Origin: Epiperipatus broadwayi
Taxonomy: Eukaryota; Onychophora; Udeonychophora; Euonychophora; Peripatidae
Reading direction: 5' to 3'
Assembly: GCA_028023455.1 (NCBI GenBank)
Contig: JAQFVV010006216.1
Span: forward strand, 563,001-627,000
DNA: 64,000 bases
Under the pieces are notes generated by a model. That model searched no databases, had not been told where the DNA came from, and worked only from the letters and a program-made list of their open reading frames with translations. The position numbers and the translations under genes are program-made. Below, piece after piece: positions 1 through 12,577 of this stretch (positions are counted from its first letter, which is position 1; every line of letters starts with the position of its first letter).

Positions 1-844
1 ATTTGATATATTCCACTATTAAGACAAAAAGTCTGCAGGCAATTAACTAGTTATCCTAAACTCAAGGAGATTGACTTGTACCACTGTACTAAAAGGAGAT
101 TTTAAGACATGCAATTCAAATGAGCAAAGCATGTAACAAAATGATTAATTAGCTCAAGGAATAAACCATGCATAAAAATTAAACCTTTATTCAAGACAAA
201 TTGTTACACTGGGTGGAAGTGTTTTTGAAAATACTTAACTTTTCACTTCTGCATAAAATTTTTATTTTAACTAAAACTCAATAAATTGTACTTGTATTTC
301 TTTTTAATTTAATTTTATGAATGAATAATATTCTTAAAAATTCACATAATAATATTCTAAAAAATCACATTTGAACTTTATAAATATTTAAAAACTGATT
401 TATAAATAAGAAAGTATGTAAATATCACCAATGATTCTTAATGAAAATACTCTTTCAGCAAATGATTGAACTCTTTTATTTTAAGTATTTTTAATGTAAA
501 CAAACAAAAATAGATGTGTGATAAATCTATCAAAATCTGCTTTAGAGTATCTGATATTTGCTTTAAAATATTTGAAAAAATTCTAACACCATATCACTAT
601 TATCCTTAAGAGAATCTTTCCTTTGAAGAAAATAGATTAAAAATGATTGATATTTGCTGACTATCCATAAGATATTGATTCAGATTTTTTAATTAAAAAC
701 TCAATAAAAGCAGTATGGAAGAATTTAAAATATTAAAAATCTTACATTAATATAAGTTGCAATGATGGTAAAACAGAGATCTAAAGCAACATAGCTACTA
801 CGCTTTTTTTGAGTGAAACACCCAATGATTCTTGATGAATATGA
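1..844. other. AT-rich non-coding stretch
   Basis: No open frame with recognisable protein similarity, no tRNA-like segment and no tandem structure is seen on either strand. Short A and T runs dominate. Confidence 0.5.
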
Positions 845-1415
845 TAGTTATATTTAATTTTAATTAAACTGTTTATAGATTTTAACAATATATTTTAAGT
901 ACAAAATTCATTTCCTACTTTTGGAAAGCTTCTATATTAATTATTTAACTTTCTTCTTTACATTCTTTATTTATACACATATTCTTTTTTATCTGGTCTA
1001 TAGATCTCTATAAAATTAATTGTTTATAATTCTCTTCTAGGCCCATACTCACTATAAAGAAACTAAAGATATATTTTTTATTAATATGCATATTATTTTT
1101 TATATTACCAACAGTTTTACAAATGCTCCCATTTTAGTAGATAGCATACAAAATATTTTTTGTTCTCATTTTAGTGAATAACATATAAAATCACTTTTAT
1201 GCATAAAATATGATTATTACTGTCTCATTTTATTTAAATTTTATAAATCAGTTCAGTATAAAATATCGATCTATAAAATCAATTTCTTTATTAATTTTAC
1301 TTTGTTATATTTTAAAATGATTGGTCTATCCCTTTAAAATTAATTACTTGAAATTGCTTGTAATATACAACAATCCCAGAGCTAGCCTAGTTAAAATTAT
1401 GAGACAATATAATGG
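845..1415. repeat. Dispersed repeat pair 1, copy a
   Basis: This block aligns in the same orientation with 6525-6900. Landmarks in the same order in both are a TTTAATTTTAATTAAA-type start, a 'TATATTTTAAGTA' segment, a 'GGAAGCTT' segment, and a 3' part with 'CTTATAATATACA' or 'TTGTAATATACA' followed by a 'CC(A)GA(A/G)CTAGCC' segment. The copies differ by substitutions and many indels, so the insertion is old. Neither strand gives a family I can name. Confidence 0.5.
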
Positions 1416-2024
<609 letters not shown>

Positions 2025-2452
2025 GTATACTAAGAATATCTTACACAGACATGCACTTGAAAAAGTTATCATGATACAACATTTGGTCACTCAGTTAACT
2101 TTTATTAGAGAAAGACTTTATTATTTTATTTTCATTTTTAATCACTGTTTTTGTATTATAAGTAAAATTTCAATATTTTTTTAACACCCCACCATCCATA
2201 ATGTGTATTGAGGTTAATTAGCATCATTTTGAATTCCTAAGAAAATTTTGCTTTACATAATGACTTTTGATACTTTCTGCATTTGATAACTTTATATTGG
2301 TCACTTTTACTTTTTAACAAGCTGGAAATATCTCTATCTTTTATTTTACTAATCTGTTTTATTTGTTATCTTTAGTGTCATAATATATTTTGTTTTGTTT
2401 TTTTGCAGAAGATGTAATTTATTTTCCATAGATTATTTAGATCATTTTGCAC

Positions 2453-2478
2453 TATATATATATATATATATATATATT
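2453..2478. repeat. (TA)n microsatellite, short
   Basis: A TA tract of 13 units followed by a short tandem GGAAAATATT duplication. Confidence 0.9.
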
Positions 2479-3479
2479 GGAAAATATTGGAAAATCATTT
2501 GTTCTTTTAATCTGCATATGTGTTTTTGATGGTAATGATTTTTTGTTCATGTTGATTTAGCCCATTTTTTACCATTCTCAAGGCCACTGCTTATTTTTTT
2601 CCTCTGAATTATTTTTTCTACCTCTAATCTTCTCTTTTATTAGTCCTATTACTTTAATGGGGTAATTTTTTGTTCATCTATCAGAAATCACCATTTATGT
2701 TTGACTTGGTTAATAACTTCATGATCAATATATACTTCAAATTTGCTGCAGACTTCCAGATAATCTTTAACACCACTTTCTCTTATTCTATGGAATGGAA
2801 TTATATATTATTTTTTTCTTTTATGTATTTTTATAGCATTCACAATAGTTCTCTAATTTTTTTGGTGGTTTACTTATTGATTTAAATCTCCTTTTCTTAC
2901 AACTGAAACATTATGCTGTTTGATATCACACATCAGATATATGTAGCAGATGATCTATCTGTTCAATGATTTCCCAATCAATAAGCATCTGTCCCACTTT
3001 AAAATATATATTTTTTTTTATTATTTGTGTGATTTGTTTTTCAATCAAAGAATAAACAGTTAGAACTTTTAATCTGGCCACCTGTCTTTTTAAGAGAATA
3101 GTATATGTTTCTGCAGGTTTACATTTTTTTGTAATATCTAATACATATTGCCTTCTTGATACATTTATGTTTAATAGCTATCCAATAATGCCTCTTTATA
3201 ATTTTGGAACTATATTGGGTTTATTAAACATAGAACCTCATCAAAATCAAGCTGCTCCTTATAAGTGTTTGTACACTATAGTCAACTTACTCTCTTCTGA
3301 CATTGGATTTAAATATTATTTTATACTACTATAATTTTATACTACTATAACTTTCTATGGATGCTTCACCAGTCTGATCCCTAAATCCTCTAATTTTAAA
3401 TAATTGTTTTACTTTGATATATGTACATAATTATGTGCAACAGGGCTTAATCAGAATCTTATTAATTTCTTATCTTTAG
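2479..3479. other. T-rich non-coding stretch
   Basis: Strongly T-biased on the plus strand. The longest open frame (2670-2885) is Phe/Tyr/Ile-rich and looks like a composition artefact. No family is recognised. Confidence 0.45.
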
Positions 3480-4470
3480 TTTCCTTCACTTTTATGGGAC
3501 TATCTGCTATTTAAGTCATATTTCCAAGTCATTCTCTTTAACACTTGTTGAGGCTTTATTTTTTCTAATTCTTTCTGCTCAACCTTTATTTTTTCCAGTT
3601 GGTAAATAATTTCTTCACAGCTTTTCTGACTGGTAGCTTTTTATTTCTGAATTAGTTTCTTATTCAAATTCTCTAAGTAGTCAACTCTTAGTATAGCTTT
3701 TTCATTTTTCTTTATATTCCCCTGCATATTTAATATAGCTTCTTTCATTTTGATTTTTGATTTTTTTCAAGCTTCTCTGGTGTTTTATCCTTTTGTATAT
3801 TTTTGTTATTTGGTTAAATTTTTATTCCCAGTGTTACGTCATGCTTTCTAATGTAGCTTGGTTTTCAATTTTCAACTTTTATTTATTTTAGTGTTGCTTT
3901 TCAATTTTCAACTTTTATTTATTTTAGTGTTGCTTTCTCTTCTTGATGATTTCTCTCTATAATATGTTCATTCTCTTCTTGGTATTTCTTAAACATTATC
4001 TTATCATCAGCTGATTCTCTTCTGTGTTATTTTCTAACATTCTATCTAATGTATGCTGATGCTCTTTTATTTTTTATCTGTGTTTTTTCCTAACATTTCT
4101 TCATTTACTTATTCTCCTCTTTGGTTTTAGTTAATACATCCTGTTTCTTTTTCTTTATTTTTTTTTTAATATTTACTCTCTGTATTCTTTTACCACTTTT
4201 TACAATAACATTTTTATTATACTTATGTCATTATTATTTTTGACATGTAGTTTTTACTTTTCTATCTCTTGCTAATGCTGTCCTTGCTTCTTGTTTTTTT
4301 TTCATTCTTTCTGCTAGCATTCTTTTCTAATCCCATATCTTATTAATATCAATTATATTTTCAAAGTATTTTTCATCACTATTATGATTACTTTTTTATA
4401 TGTTCTTTTTTAATAATATTATTTTCATTGAATAATGCCCCAATTTTATTCTATTTATATAGTTCACCAA
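3480..4470 (-). pseudogene. Degenerate coiled-coil-like coding remnant
   Basis: The minus strand reads as several long Lys/Glu/Gln-rich stretches that join only across frameshifts and stops. About 4320-4260 gives a stretch containing MLAERMKKKQEARTALARDR. About 4060-3945 gives HTLDRMLENNTEEN and then KYQEENEHIIERNHQEEK. About 3745-3500 gives MQGNIKKNEKAILRVDYLEN, a stop, then CEEIIYQLEKIKVEQKELEK. Heptad-like spacing of Leu/Ile among charged residues suggests a coiled coil. It may be the N-terminal part of a retroelement ORF1 or gag, or a host pseudogene; I cannot choose. A-rich minus-strand composition alone can give Lys-rich translations, so confidence is limited. A 36 bp tandem duplication lies inside the block. 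Confidence 0.35.
3862..3933. repeat. Tandem duplication, 36 bp x 2
   Basis: Two identical, directly adjacent 36 bp copies beginning TTTTCAATTTTCAAC and ending AGTGTTGC (3862-3897 and 3898-3933). Confidence 0.9.
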
Positions 4471-5864
4471 AATCAAAAAAATATACCTAAGTTTCTTTTA
4501 TTCTTTAGTAACTCTGTTTATTATCATTCAAACATATTTTGCATGACCACTAACTATCTTTCTCTAATTTTATCATGTATTCTAATTTATTACTTTTATT
4601 AATTAATTATTTTAGTTATGTATTTTGTGCACTTCAAACTATATCTATAACTGTTTAATTTGCATTCCTTATTGTGCATCTATATCACTATATTATGTTT
4701 TGTCTCCTAACAGGACTGACATTTTATTTGTTCAGGTCCATGTTGGTTTTCCCATTTACATAATGAAAACTTAATCTACTGATTATGTGATTTGTATAAT
4801 GGGAACTTAATATGATGATGATAGTGATGGTGCCCCTATTGGAGACTCATATACGCAAATACATTCTTACACAGATAAACACTTCTGGTGTGCAAATTAT
4901 CAGTTTAACAAAAAGTAATTGAAATTGAAATTTGATTAATTAAATATTTGATGATAATAAAATTTTCTGTTTCTCATATAACTGGTTTATATAAGGTATC
5001 CAGATTATATTTCCAGGTCATCATACACCAAATCATCCCTCAGAGTTTTGTACTCAGCTTTCATCTATAAGTATTTATTTATTTTCATATGTGGGTTTGA
5101 ACAATATTAACATTAATTTGGAGAACCATTTTCTTTTCAGAAAGAACATCATTTCCTTCCTTAATAATCAATCATTCTCTCAGCTTATAATATTACTTCT
5201 ATGAAGGATTGATATGTATGAACTAGAAATGAAACTAATAAGAAGAATGGCACAGACAACTAAATAATTTAAACAATAAAACTAATTTATTTGACATAAT
5301 GTCAAATTAGGTGCTAAAAGTATACATAACATTGTTACTCTATGAATAAAGTAACAAATGTAGTAAAAAAGTCATACTAAAGGTTACATATAAATATAAA
5401 ACTAAATAAAAATACATATTTACATATAATATTGGGTATAAAAATAATACTAAAGATTAAACATAAATACAAGTTTACATGAAATATTGAATTATTTTAT
5501 TAGTGTTGACAAACAAAAAATAAATTATTACAATCCTTATACATCAGAAATATAGATATAAATATATCTTAGTAAAAATTTATAGATTATTTTGAGGCCT
5601 CTTATTTCTTTGTATATAAATTTAAAAAGATCTTACCATGCCTAATAATTTAGTAAGTTTACTAAACAGATTGATTACTTAATGATCTCAGTATCATATA
5701 AAATTAGTCCATATTAGTCTTGATTAATTAATTCATGTAGGAACCTGTATAATGTTAGTAATATTTTAGCTGTATTTTTATATTGGACTGTTTCCATCAT
5801 CTAATATGTGTGTTGAATGTCTTTTAGAAAAGTTTAATTTTAGTTAAATATTCCAAATGCATTC
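4471..5864. other. AT-rich non-coding stretch
   Basis: No gene, RNA gene or organised repeat is seen. Confidence 0.45.
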
Positions 5865-5935
5865 AACTGTTAGTAATATCACAGCAAACAGGTTAGTATA
5901 TGCACTAACTATTAGTAATATCACAGCAAACAGGT
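5865..5935. repeat. Direct repeat, about 29 bp x 2
   Basis: A 29 bp segment (AACT.TTAGTAATATCACAG, then CAAACAGGT) occurs at 5865-5893 and again at 5907-5935 with one difference. The period is 42 bp. Confidence 0.85.
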
Positions 5936-6524
5936 GTGGAGGCTATAAAACTACAGTATTGAGAGACTGCTCTCATGTGTGCAAATAAGATACATTTTAC
6001 ATCTTCACCATCTCTAAACCCCTTGTAAACATTTTGTCAAAATTGATAGACTCTTAACTGGTGTAGATCACTAAACATCACATGATCTTTTGGTGTAGAT
6101 CAGTTAGCTTAGCTATTATTTTTATTATTTTTGTGAAAACTTGTCATTCTAAGTGAGTTTGAATCAGTAAGTACTTTAAGGACAGTATTCCTAACACTCA
6201 TGAAACAGGAACTGGAATGTTCCACATTTTGACAACAAAGTTTATAATTTTTTAAGCTACAATATTGCTGGTATCATGCACTCTGACTCTCTATAGACAT
6301 CTCTCTTTCTCTTCTTTTTTGTCTGAAAGGAAGTTTTTTCCATAAGCCTCAACTTCTTTTACTTTATTTTTAATCTTGTTTTTTATTGTTCACTATTCCT
6401 TGCTTTTTTTTTTTTTGCTTTTATTATATTTTTTCAATAATTACCATTAGTTATTGTGTTTCTTTTTTGTTCTTGTTTTTCTTTAATTAACGCATACAAT
6501 TACCTTTAATTTCTAATTTATTTT
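5936..6524. other. AT-rich non-coding stretch
   Basis: A T-rich segment near 6290-6480 gives a short Lys/Glu-rich minus-strand reading. It is too short and broken to call. Confidence 0.4.
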
Positions 6525-6900
6525 ATTTTAAATTTAATTTTAATTAAATTGTTGAATGGATTTACATGATATATTTTAAGTAAAAAAAATCATTTCGGAC
6601 TTTTTGGAAGCTTTAACAGTAATTATTTAATTTTTACCTTGTACTCTTTTTATTTACACCCTCATATTTTTTTTATTTAGTCTATTGAATATTCAATAAA
6701 AAGAGACTACAAGCTACTTTTAAAATCTATATTACTATTTTAAATGTGCAACAATTCTACAAAAGTTTTCATTTTAATGAATCACATACATTAAATTATA
6801 TAATGAGAATTTTTTTACTTTGTTACATTTTAAAATGCTTCATTCATTTCTTGAGGTTACTTATAATATACACAATGCCAGAACTAGCCAGATTTATATT
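6525..6900. repeat. Dispersed repeat pair 1, copy b
   Basis: Same-orientation relative of 845-1415, shorter by internal deletions. The shared landmarks keep their order, from the TTTAATTTTAATTAAA-type start to the 'CCAGAACTAGCC' end. The open frame at 6746-6931 lies across it and looks incidental. Confidence 0.5.
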
Positions 6901-9429
6901 ATTATTATATAAATATGTGTGTGTATTGTAACAATACATTCCTTTTTCAGGAATTGATGTGGTCACATCTAAATATAGTCAGACTAAGGGTCTTCGTATA
7001 AGAGGCCATGGATGAAATGATGTAATTGTAACCAAAATTGAATCCCTATTAAATAAGATAATTTTTAATCAAATCATTCAATATCGATGCAATTTAAATT
7101 AATTCATCCAATCTATACCTCGGTTGATGGTTCTGTTATGCTCAAAATTCAAGCTCAGGGCAGATATTGCATTTAACTCACTTCAGGCATTACCATCAAT
7201 ATACCATAGTAGAAATTATTTTAATAAATTATTCTGAAATAAATTAATTTAATATGAAAATATATTAATTTGATATGATATATGGGAGTAAGTATATATA
7301 TTCATCAATATTTTGTTTAGTAAAATAACTAAATAAATCAAATAGATAAGAGACTTCCTTGAATTTAAAAATCAACTTTAACTTGTTTATTAACGAGTAA
7401 CAATATGAAAATATTGTTATGTAACAAAAAAAATTTTTTTTATTATAACACATGCTTGTGTATATTTCTATTATTTATAGCATTAAATTAATTATTACCC
7501 CCATATTCCCATAATACAAATATACATTGTAACACAAATACATTTTAATAATTTATAAAACAATAATTACAAAATTAAAATATCAAAATTATAATATAAC
7601 TAACAAACAAAATAAGTATTAGTTCAAAATTATGTGTATCAAAAAAAAGATCCATCTTATAAGATTCTTGTAAAATAATATTAGTATTATAAATAAATCC
7701 CTCCATGTATAGTCGTATTATAACATAAAAAAATTTCAAGCAAAGAGGTTAATCTTCCATAAAAAAAATTTTGAAAAAATATTACTATGTTCATTAAAAT
7801 TAATAATAAATAAAATTCTGTTCTGTCATGTATAGATTCAATGTGAAGAATAATAAACTCTTAACTCCAGAGTGAATTAGTCATAAATTTTCCTCTGTCA
7901 ATGTCACTTGTTTTTTTTTAAAAAATGGAAAATCTAAATTTTATTAAATAAATATTTTTTTAAAAAAAATGTTTAATGTAATGATCTTTTTTTTCTCTTC
8001 ATCTAGATAATTTTATGGAATGAAATGCTCTCAGCATCAATGATTTTTGAAAAACAAAAGCAATAAAATTTAGATGTCAAAAGGTTATAACATGCAAATA
8101 AAACCTGAAACATTGTTTTGGAAAATATTGTCCTATTCCCTTCCATGATGAGATGAAGAATGTTCTTTAATAATAAAGTTCTATGTTTTTATTCATGCAA
8201 TCATCGCAGAAACAATTAAGATATTCCATTAATTAGGTTTCCTTACATTGTGTGCAATTGGCACCTTCCTCTCCAGATTACTTTTCTACCAAATAATTTC
8301 TCAATGAAAATTATATTGATGAAATACAGATATATTTTAGGCATTGTGTAGAAAATATAATTACATTCTTTGATTAAAACAGCAGCATTCCATCCCACAA
8401 AAATGGTGTTTAGCCACAATACATTTTCAATAATTTATATCTTCTTAAAATATTTAATTTCAATTTAAATAAATATTTTGAAAAAATTTCTCTTTATTAG
8501 AATTTCTTTTTAAAACTATCTTCTAATTTTTTATGATTTATAAATAAAAATATGTAGGTAAACAATGCAATTCAGGAATAATTTATCTACTCCTTTTATT
8601 GAGTGAATCTAGAATACTTTTAAAATGAAATTTCTATTTAGAAGGAAATTTTTTAAAAAGTTATTAATTCACTTCTTTTGATATATTTGTATTTCAAACA
8701 TATCAAAACAAATGAGTGTAGTAGTTAATTCCTTAGCAAAAGATTGTATCAAAGTTAATCCTAAGGAAATTTTTTCAATTAAAGCCAATATAATAAAAGG
8801 CCACTTCCCTGTAATCAGGAGTGCAATTTTCCTCACTTTTGCCAACTGGTTATTAGTTGTCAATTAATCTTCAAAAATAATAATTGTGATTTAATCTCTA
8901 CAATTTGTAAGATCATAGAGAAAATTAAGACAAGAAACTGAATAGTAACACCCATGGGAATATTTAATGATACCTGCGCAATTTACCAGTTGCCTAAAAT
9001 GAATATTCTACACCCATAAGATCCAAGAACACTCAATTATGAACAATCCCTTGCAGCCTCAAGCTTAATCAGGTATCACTGGATATTTAAACACAAGATT
9101 AACTATAGACAGCAATGCAGAATATCCATAAAAAAAATATTGTATTCATATTGTATTTCTAGTTGACCAATAAATTCTTTTTTTTTTTTTAAAAAAAAAA
9201 AAAGAAGATTGGATTAAATTATTAAAAATTTGTTTTGGTTTTTGTACTGGAATTGAGTTCTGGTACTATATATAATATTTGCTTTTCATTTATCCTATTG
9301 TTAAAATAATTATAATTTATAATTGAGTTCTAAATTCTATTTCTTTTGTTTTAGTTGCTAAGATATTACCTTGACCTGAATTTATCTCCATGTCTATGTT
9401 TTGGTTAATAACATTCAATTAGTATAAAC

Positions 9430-9432
<3 letters not shown>
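6901..9432. other. AT-rich non-coding stretch
   Basis: I checked both strands for retroelement motifs and tRNA-like boxes and found none. Poly-A and poly-T runs, such as 9177-9203, are the only notable texture. Confidence 0.4.

Positions 9433-9465
<33 letters not shown>
9433..9465. repeat. (TA)n at left edge of array 1
   Basis: A 33 bp TA tract that directly abuts the first unit of the tandem/inverted array. Confidence 0.95.
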
Positions 9466-9468
<3 letters not shown>

Positions 9469-11350
9469 AAACAAAAATGCAAGTTAAAAAACTTTACTTA
9501 TTATGTCCACAATGGGTTTCTACCAAAAAACACTCCTCTACACATAACCATTTCAGATCAATTTCAACTATTTACAGAAAAATAAATTTATTCACTTCAG
9601 CTGAATTTTTAGACACGTAATGTCTCAAACTCAGCATACAAACCAGATACTAATGGGTCTGATCTCAGTCAGCATCACCACATAGTAGAAGCCTCTCAAT
9701 CTATATCATTGCAAGAAAGACCTCAAAGGACATTTATGATAAACAAAAATGCAAGTTAAAACTCGCTAACGCTTGTATTTATGTCCACAGATGGCGTTTC
9801 TACCCCAAAAACACCGATCAAAGCGTATATTCTGTTTACATAAACGTCAGAGTAGCATTCACTATCTCTAACTATAATCTCCACTTTCAGATCATGATTT
9901 CAAGCTATTTGCTATCGTCAGTGAAAGACAGGAAAAAAGAACTAGATCTAAACACAAACTCTGAGCGTTTATGAAACAATTTCTATTCAGCTTGCAAGCG
10001 AGAATTTTTAGACACGTAATGTCTTCAAACTCAGCATAGCAAACCAGATAGCTATATGGGTCTGATCTCAGTTCAGCATCACCACATAGTAGAAGCCTCT
10101 GCAATCTATATCATTGCAAGAAAGACCTCAAAGGTACATTTATGATAAACAAAAATGCAAGTTAAAAAACTTGCTAACGCTTGTATTTATGTCCACAGAT
10201 GGCGTTTCTACCAAAAACACCGATCAAAGCGTATATTCTGTTTACATAAACGTCAGAGTAGCATTCACTATCTCTAACTATAATTCCACTTTCAGATCAT
10301 GATTTCAAGCTATTTGCTATCGTCAGTGAAAGACAGGAATAAAGAAACTAGATCTAAACACAAACTCTGAGCGTTTATGAAACAATTTCTATTCAGCTTG
10401 CAAGCGTGAATTTTTTAGACACGTAATGTCTTCAAACTCAGCATAGCAAACCAGATAGCTATATGGGTCTGATCTCAGTTCAGCATCACCACATAGTAGA
10501 AGCCTCTGCAATCTATATCATTGCAAGAAAGACCTCAAAGGTACATTTATGATAAACAAAAATGCAAGTTAAAAAACTTGCTAACGCTTGTATTTATGTC
10601 CACAGATGGCGTTTCTACCAAAAACACCGATCAAAGCGTATATTCTGTTTACATAAACGTCAGAGTAGCATTCACTATCTCTAACTATAATTCCACTTTC
10701 AGATCATGATTTCAAGCTGAGTTTGAAGACATTACGTGTCTAAAAAATTCACGCTTGCAAGCTGAATAGAAATTGTTTCATAAACGCTCAGAGTTTGTGT
10801 TTAGATCTAGTTTCTTTATTCCTGTCTTTCACTGACGATAGCAAATAGCTTGAAATCATGATCTGAAAGTGGAATTATAGTTAGAGATAGTGATGCTACT
10901 CTGACGTTTAGTAAACAGAATACGCTTTGATCGGTGTTTTGGTGGACCATCTGTGGACATAAAACAAGCGTTAGTTTTTAACTTGCATTTTTGTTTATCA
11001 TAAATGTACCTTTGAGGTCTTTCTTGCAGATATAGATTGCAGAGGCTTCACTATGTGGTGATGCTGAACTGAGATCAGACCCATAAGCTATCTGGTTTGC
11101 TATGCTGAGTTTGAAGACATTACGTGTCTAAAAAATTCACGCTTGCAAGCTGAATAGAAATTGTTTCATAAACGCTCAGAGTTTGTGTTTAGATCTAGTT
11201 TCTTTATTCCTGTCTTTCACTGACGATAGCAAATAGCTTGAAATCATGACTGAAAGTGGAATTATAGTTAGAGATAGTGAATGCTACTCTGACGTTTATG
11301 TAAACAGAATATACGCTTTGATCGGTGTTTTTGGTAGAAACGCCATCTGT

Positions 11351-11354
<4 letters not shown>
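9466..11354. repeat. Fold-back array 1: about 406 bp units, direct then inverted
   Basis: Plus-oriented units begin with the marker GATAAACAAAAATGCAAGTT at 9466 (internally deleted, about 272 bp), 9738, 10144 and 10551 (periods 406 and 407 bp). The fourth plus unit stops at about 10718. There the sequence switches to the reverse complement, giving one inverted unit (10719-11106) and a partial second (11107-11354). Units 9738 to 10718 are nearly identical to each other and to the inverted arm, so the block could form a long hairpin. Identical 62-codon frames at 10114 and 10521 merely reflect the repeat and have no recognisable similarity. The segment TGTCCACAGATGGCG lies inside each unit, and its complement forms the right edge. 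A diverged relative is at 28601-29772. I cannot name the family. Confidence 0.93.

Positions 11355-11410
<56 letters not shown>
11355..11410. repeat. (TA)n(GT)n at right edge of array 1
   Basis: About 42 bp of TA followed by seven GT units, directly abutting the inverted arm. Confidence 0.95.
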
Positions 11411-11507
11411 TAAAATAATAAAATAATCATTTTAAAGTTATTAATTCCATTAATAACTATTTAAATATATGTTCTTCTAACTTAAGATTTTAAGGCTTGA
11501 ATTAATT

Positions 11508-11551
11508 TATATATATATATATATCATATATATATATATATATATATATAT
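11508..11551. repeat. (TA)n microsatellite
   Basis: A TA tract interrupted once by a C, lying between array 1 and the hairpin MITE. Confidence 0.9.
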
Positions 11552-11625
11552 GTCTATCATAAATAGTAAGCTTACTAATTATAAACTTCTTCCTATTCTT
11601 ATGTATTCTTTTCTACTTTAACATA

Positions 11626-11848
11626 TACCATTTACAACTTTCATAAACACTTTATCGCTACTCCTTATTTGTATAAAAACTAACAGTTTAGACTGTCCTG
11701 CAGTCATTATCAGAGCTCTTTACAATCTTATTTATTGGGTGTTTAGAAATAGGATTGTGAAGAGCTCTGATGATGACAGCAGGACAGTCAAAACTGTTAG
11801 TTTTGATATAAATAAAAAATATTTGTTTAAGAAAGTTGTAAATGGTAT
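11626..11848. mobile_element. Hairpin (MITE-like) inverted repeat
   Basis: The left arm runs from TACCATTTACAACTTTC through AACAGTTTAGACTGTCCTGC and CAGAGCTCTTTACAATC. Its reverse complement follows after a short centre near 11737. Arms are about 105 bp with small indels, and the inner 57 bp is nearly perfect. There is no coding capacity. The size and full-length inverted structure fit a non-autonomous DNA element; I do not recognise the superfamily. Confidence 0.8.
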
Positions 11849-12542
11849 GATAATTATAAATTTACGTTTATAATTTTTTTATTTATTTATGTTTTGATAT
11901 TACATTTGAATAGATTATGTTAATAGGATTGTAAGTAACTTTTACAGTATGTGTGTGTTATGTGATGTTCTAGCAATAGAAAAGTCATGTTAAGCTTCAA
12001 TACAGAAATTGTTAGCTCTCAAGTTCATTGCTTAGTGATATACAAATATATGTGTGTGAACTCGCAGTTTAATTAACTCTCTGTGGAATAGTACTTGTTT
12101 TTATGTTAGTTTATTTCACTTTCTAATTAAAAATAAATAGATACTCATTTGCTGAATATATTAGATAGTTAGCTGAATTAATTATATATTAGCTATCTGA
12201 AAAAAAATCCTAGGCTTGATTAGAGTTTGCTCTCATTCGTTTGGTAAAATAATAAAATAATAAACTTAAAAAATAAAATGATAAAGTAATAAACTTAAAC
12301 GATAAAATTCATAAGATCAAAACTAAAACTATTTACGGTTTATGTTCAAATGATGTATGATTTCCAGAATAATTAACAATTTGATTATATTTACACAATG
12401 TATATTTTAGAATCTGAAAAAAAAATTTCAAGTTTGAGTAAAATATACATAACCCTCTGAAAAATTTAAATTTTACTTGCTACTTGAACTGCAGAAATAT
12501 CAACAACATTAATATAACTTATTTTATGAAGAGGTTCTTGTT

Positions 12543-12577
<35 letters not shown>

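Noticed and set aside
10114-10709. Two identical 62-codon open frames (10114-10302 and 10521-10709)
   Set aside because: They are the same frame in two copies of the 406 bp tandem unit. The composition is ordinary but there is no recognised domain, and the frame is absent from the diverged array 2 units.
9466-11354. CRISPR-like array
   Set aside because: Units are about 406 bp with no short repeat/spacer alternation, and the sequence is eukaryotic.
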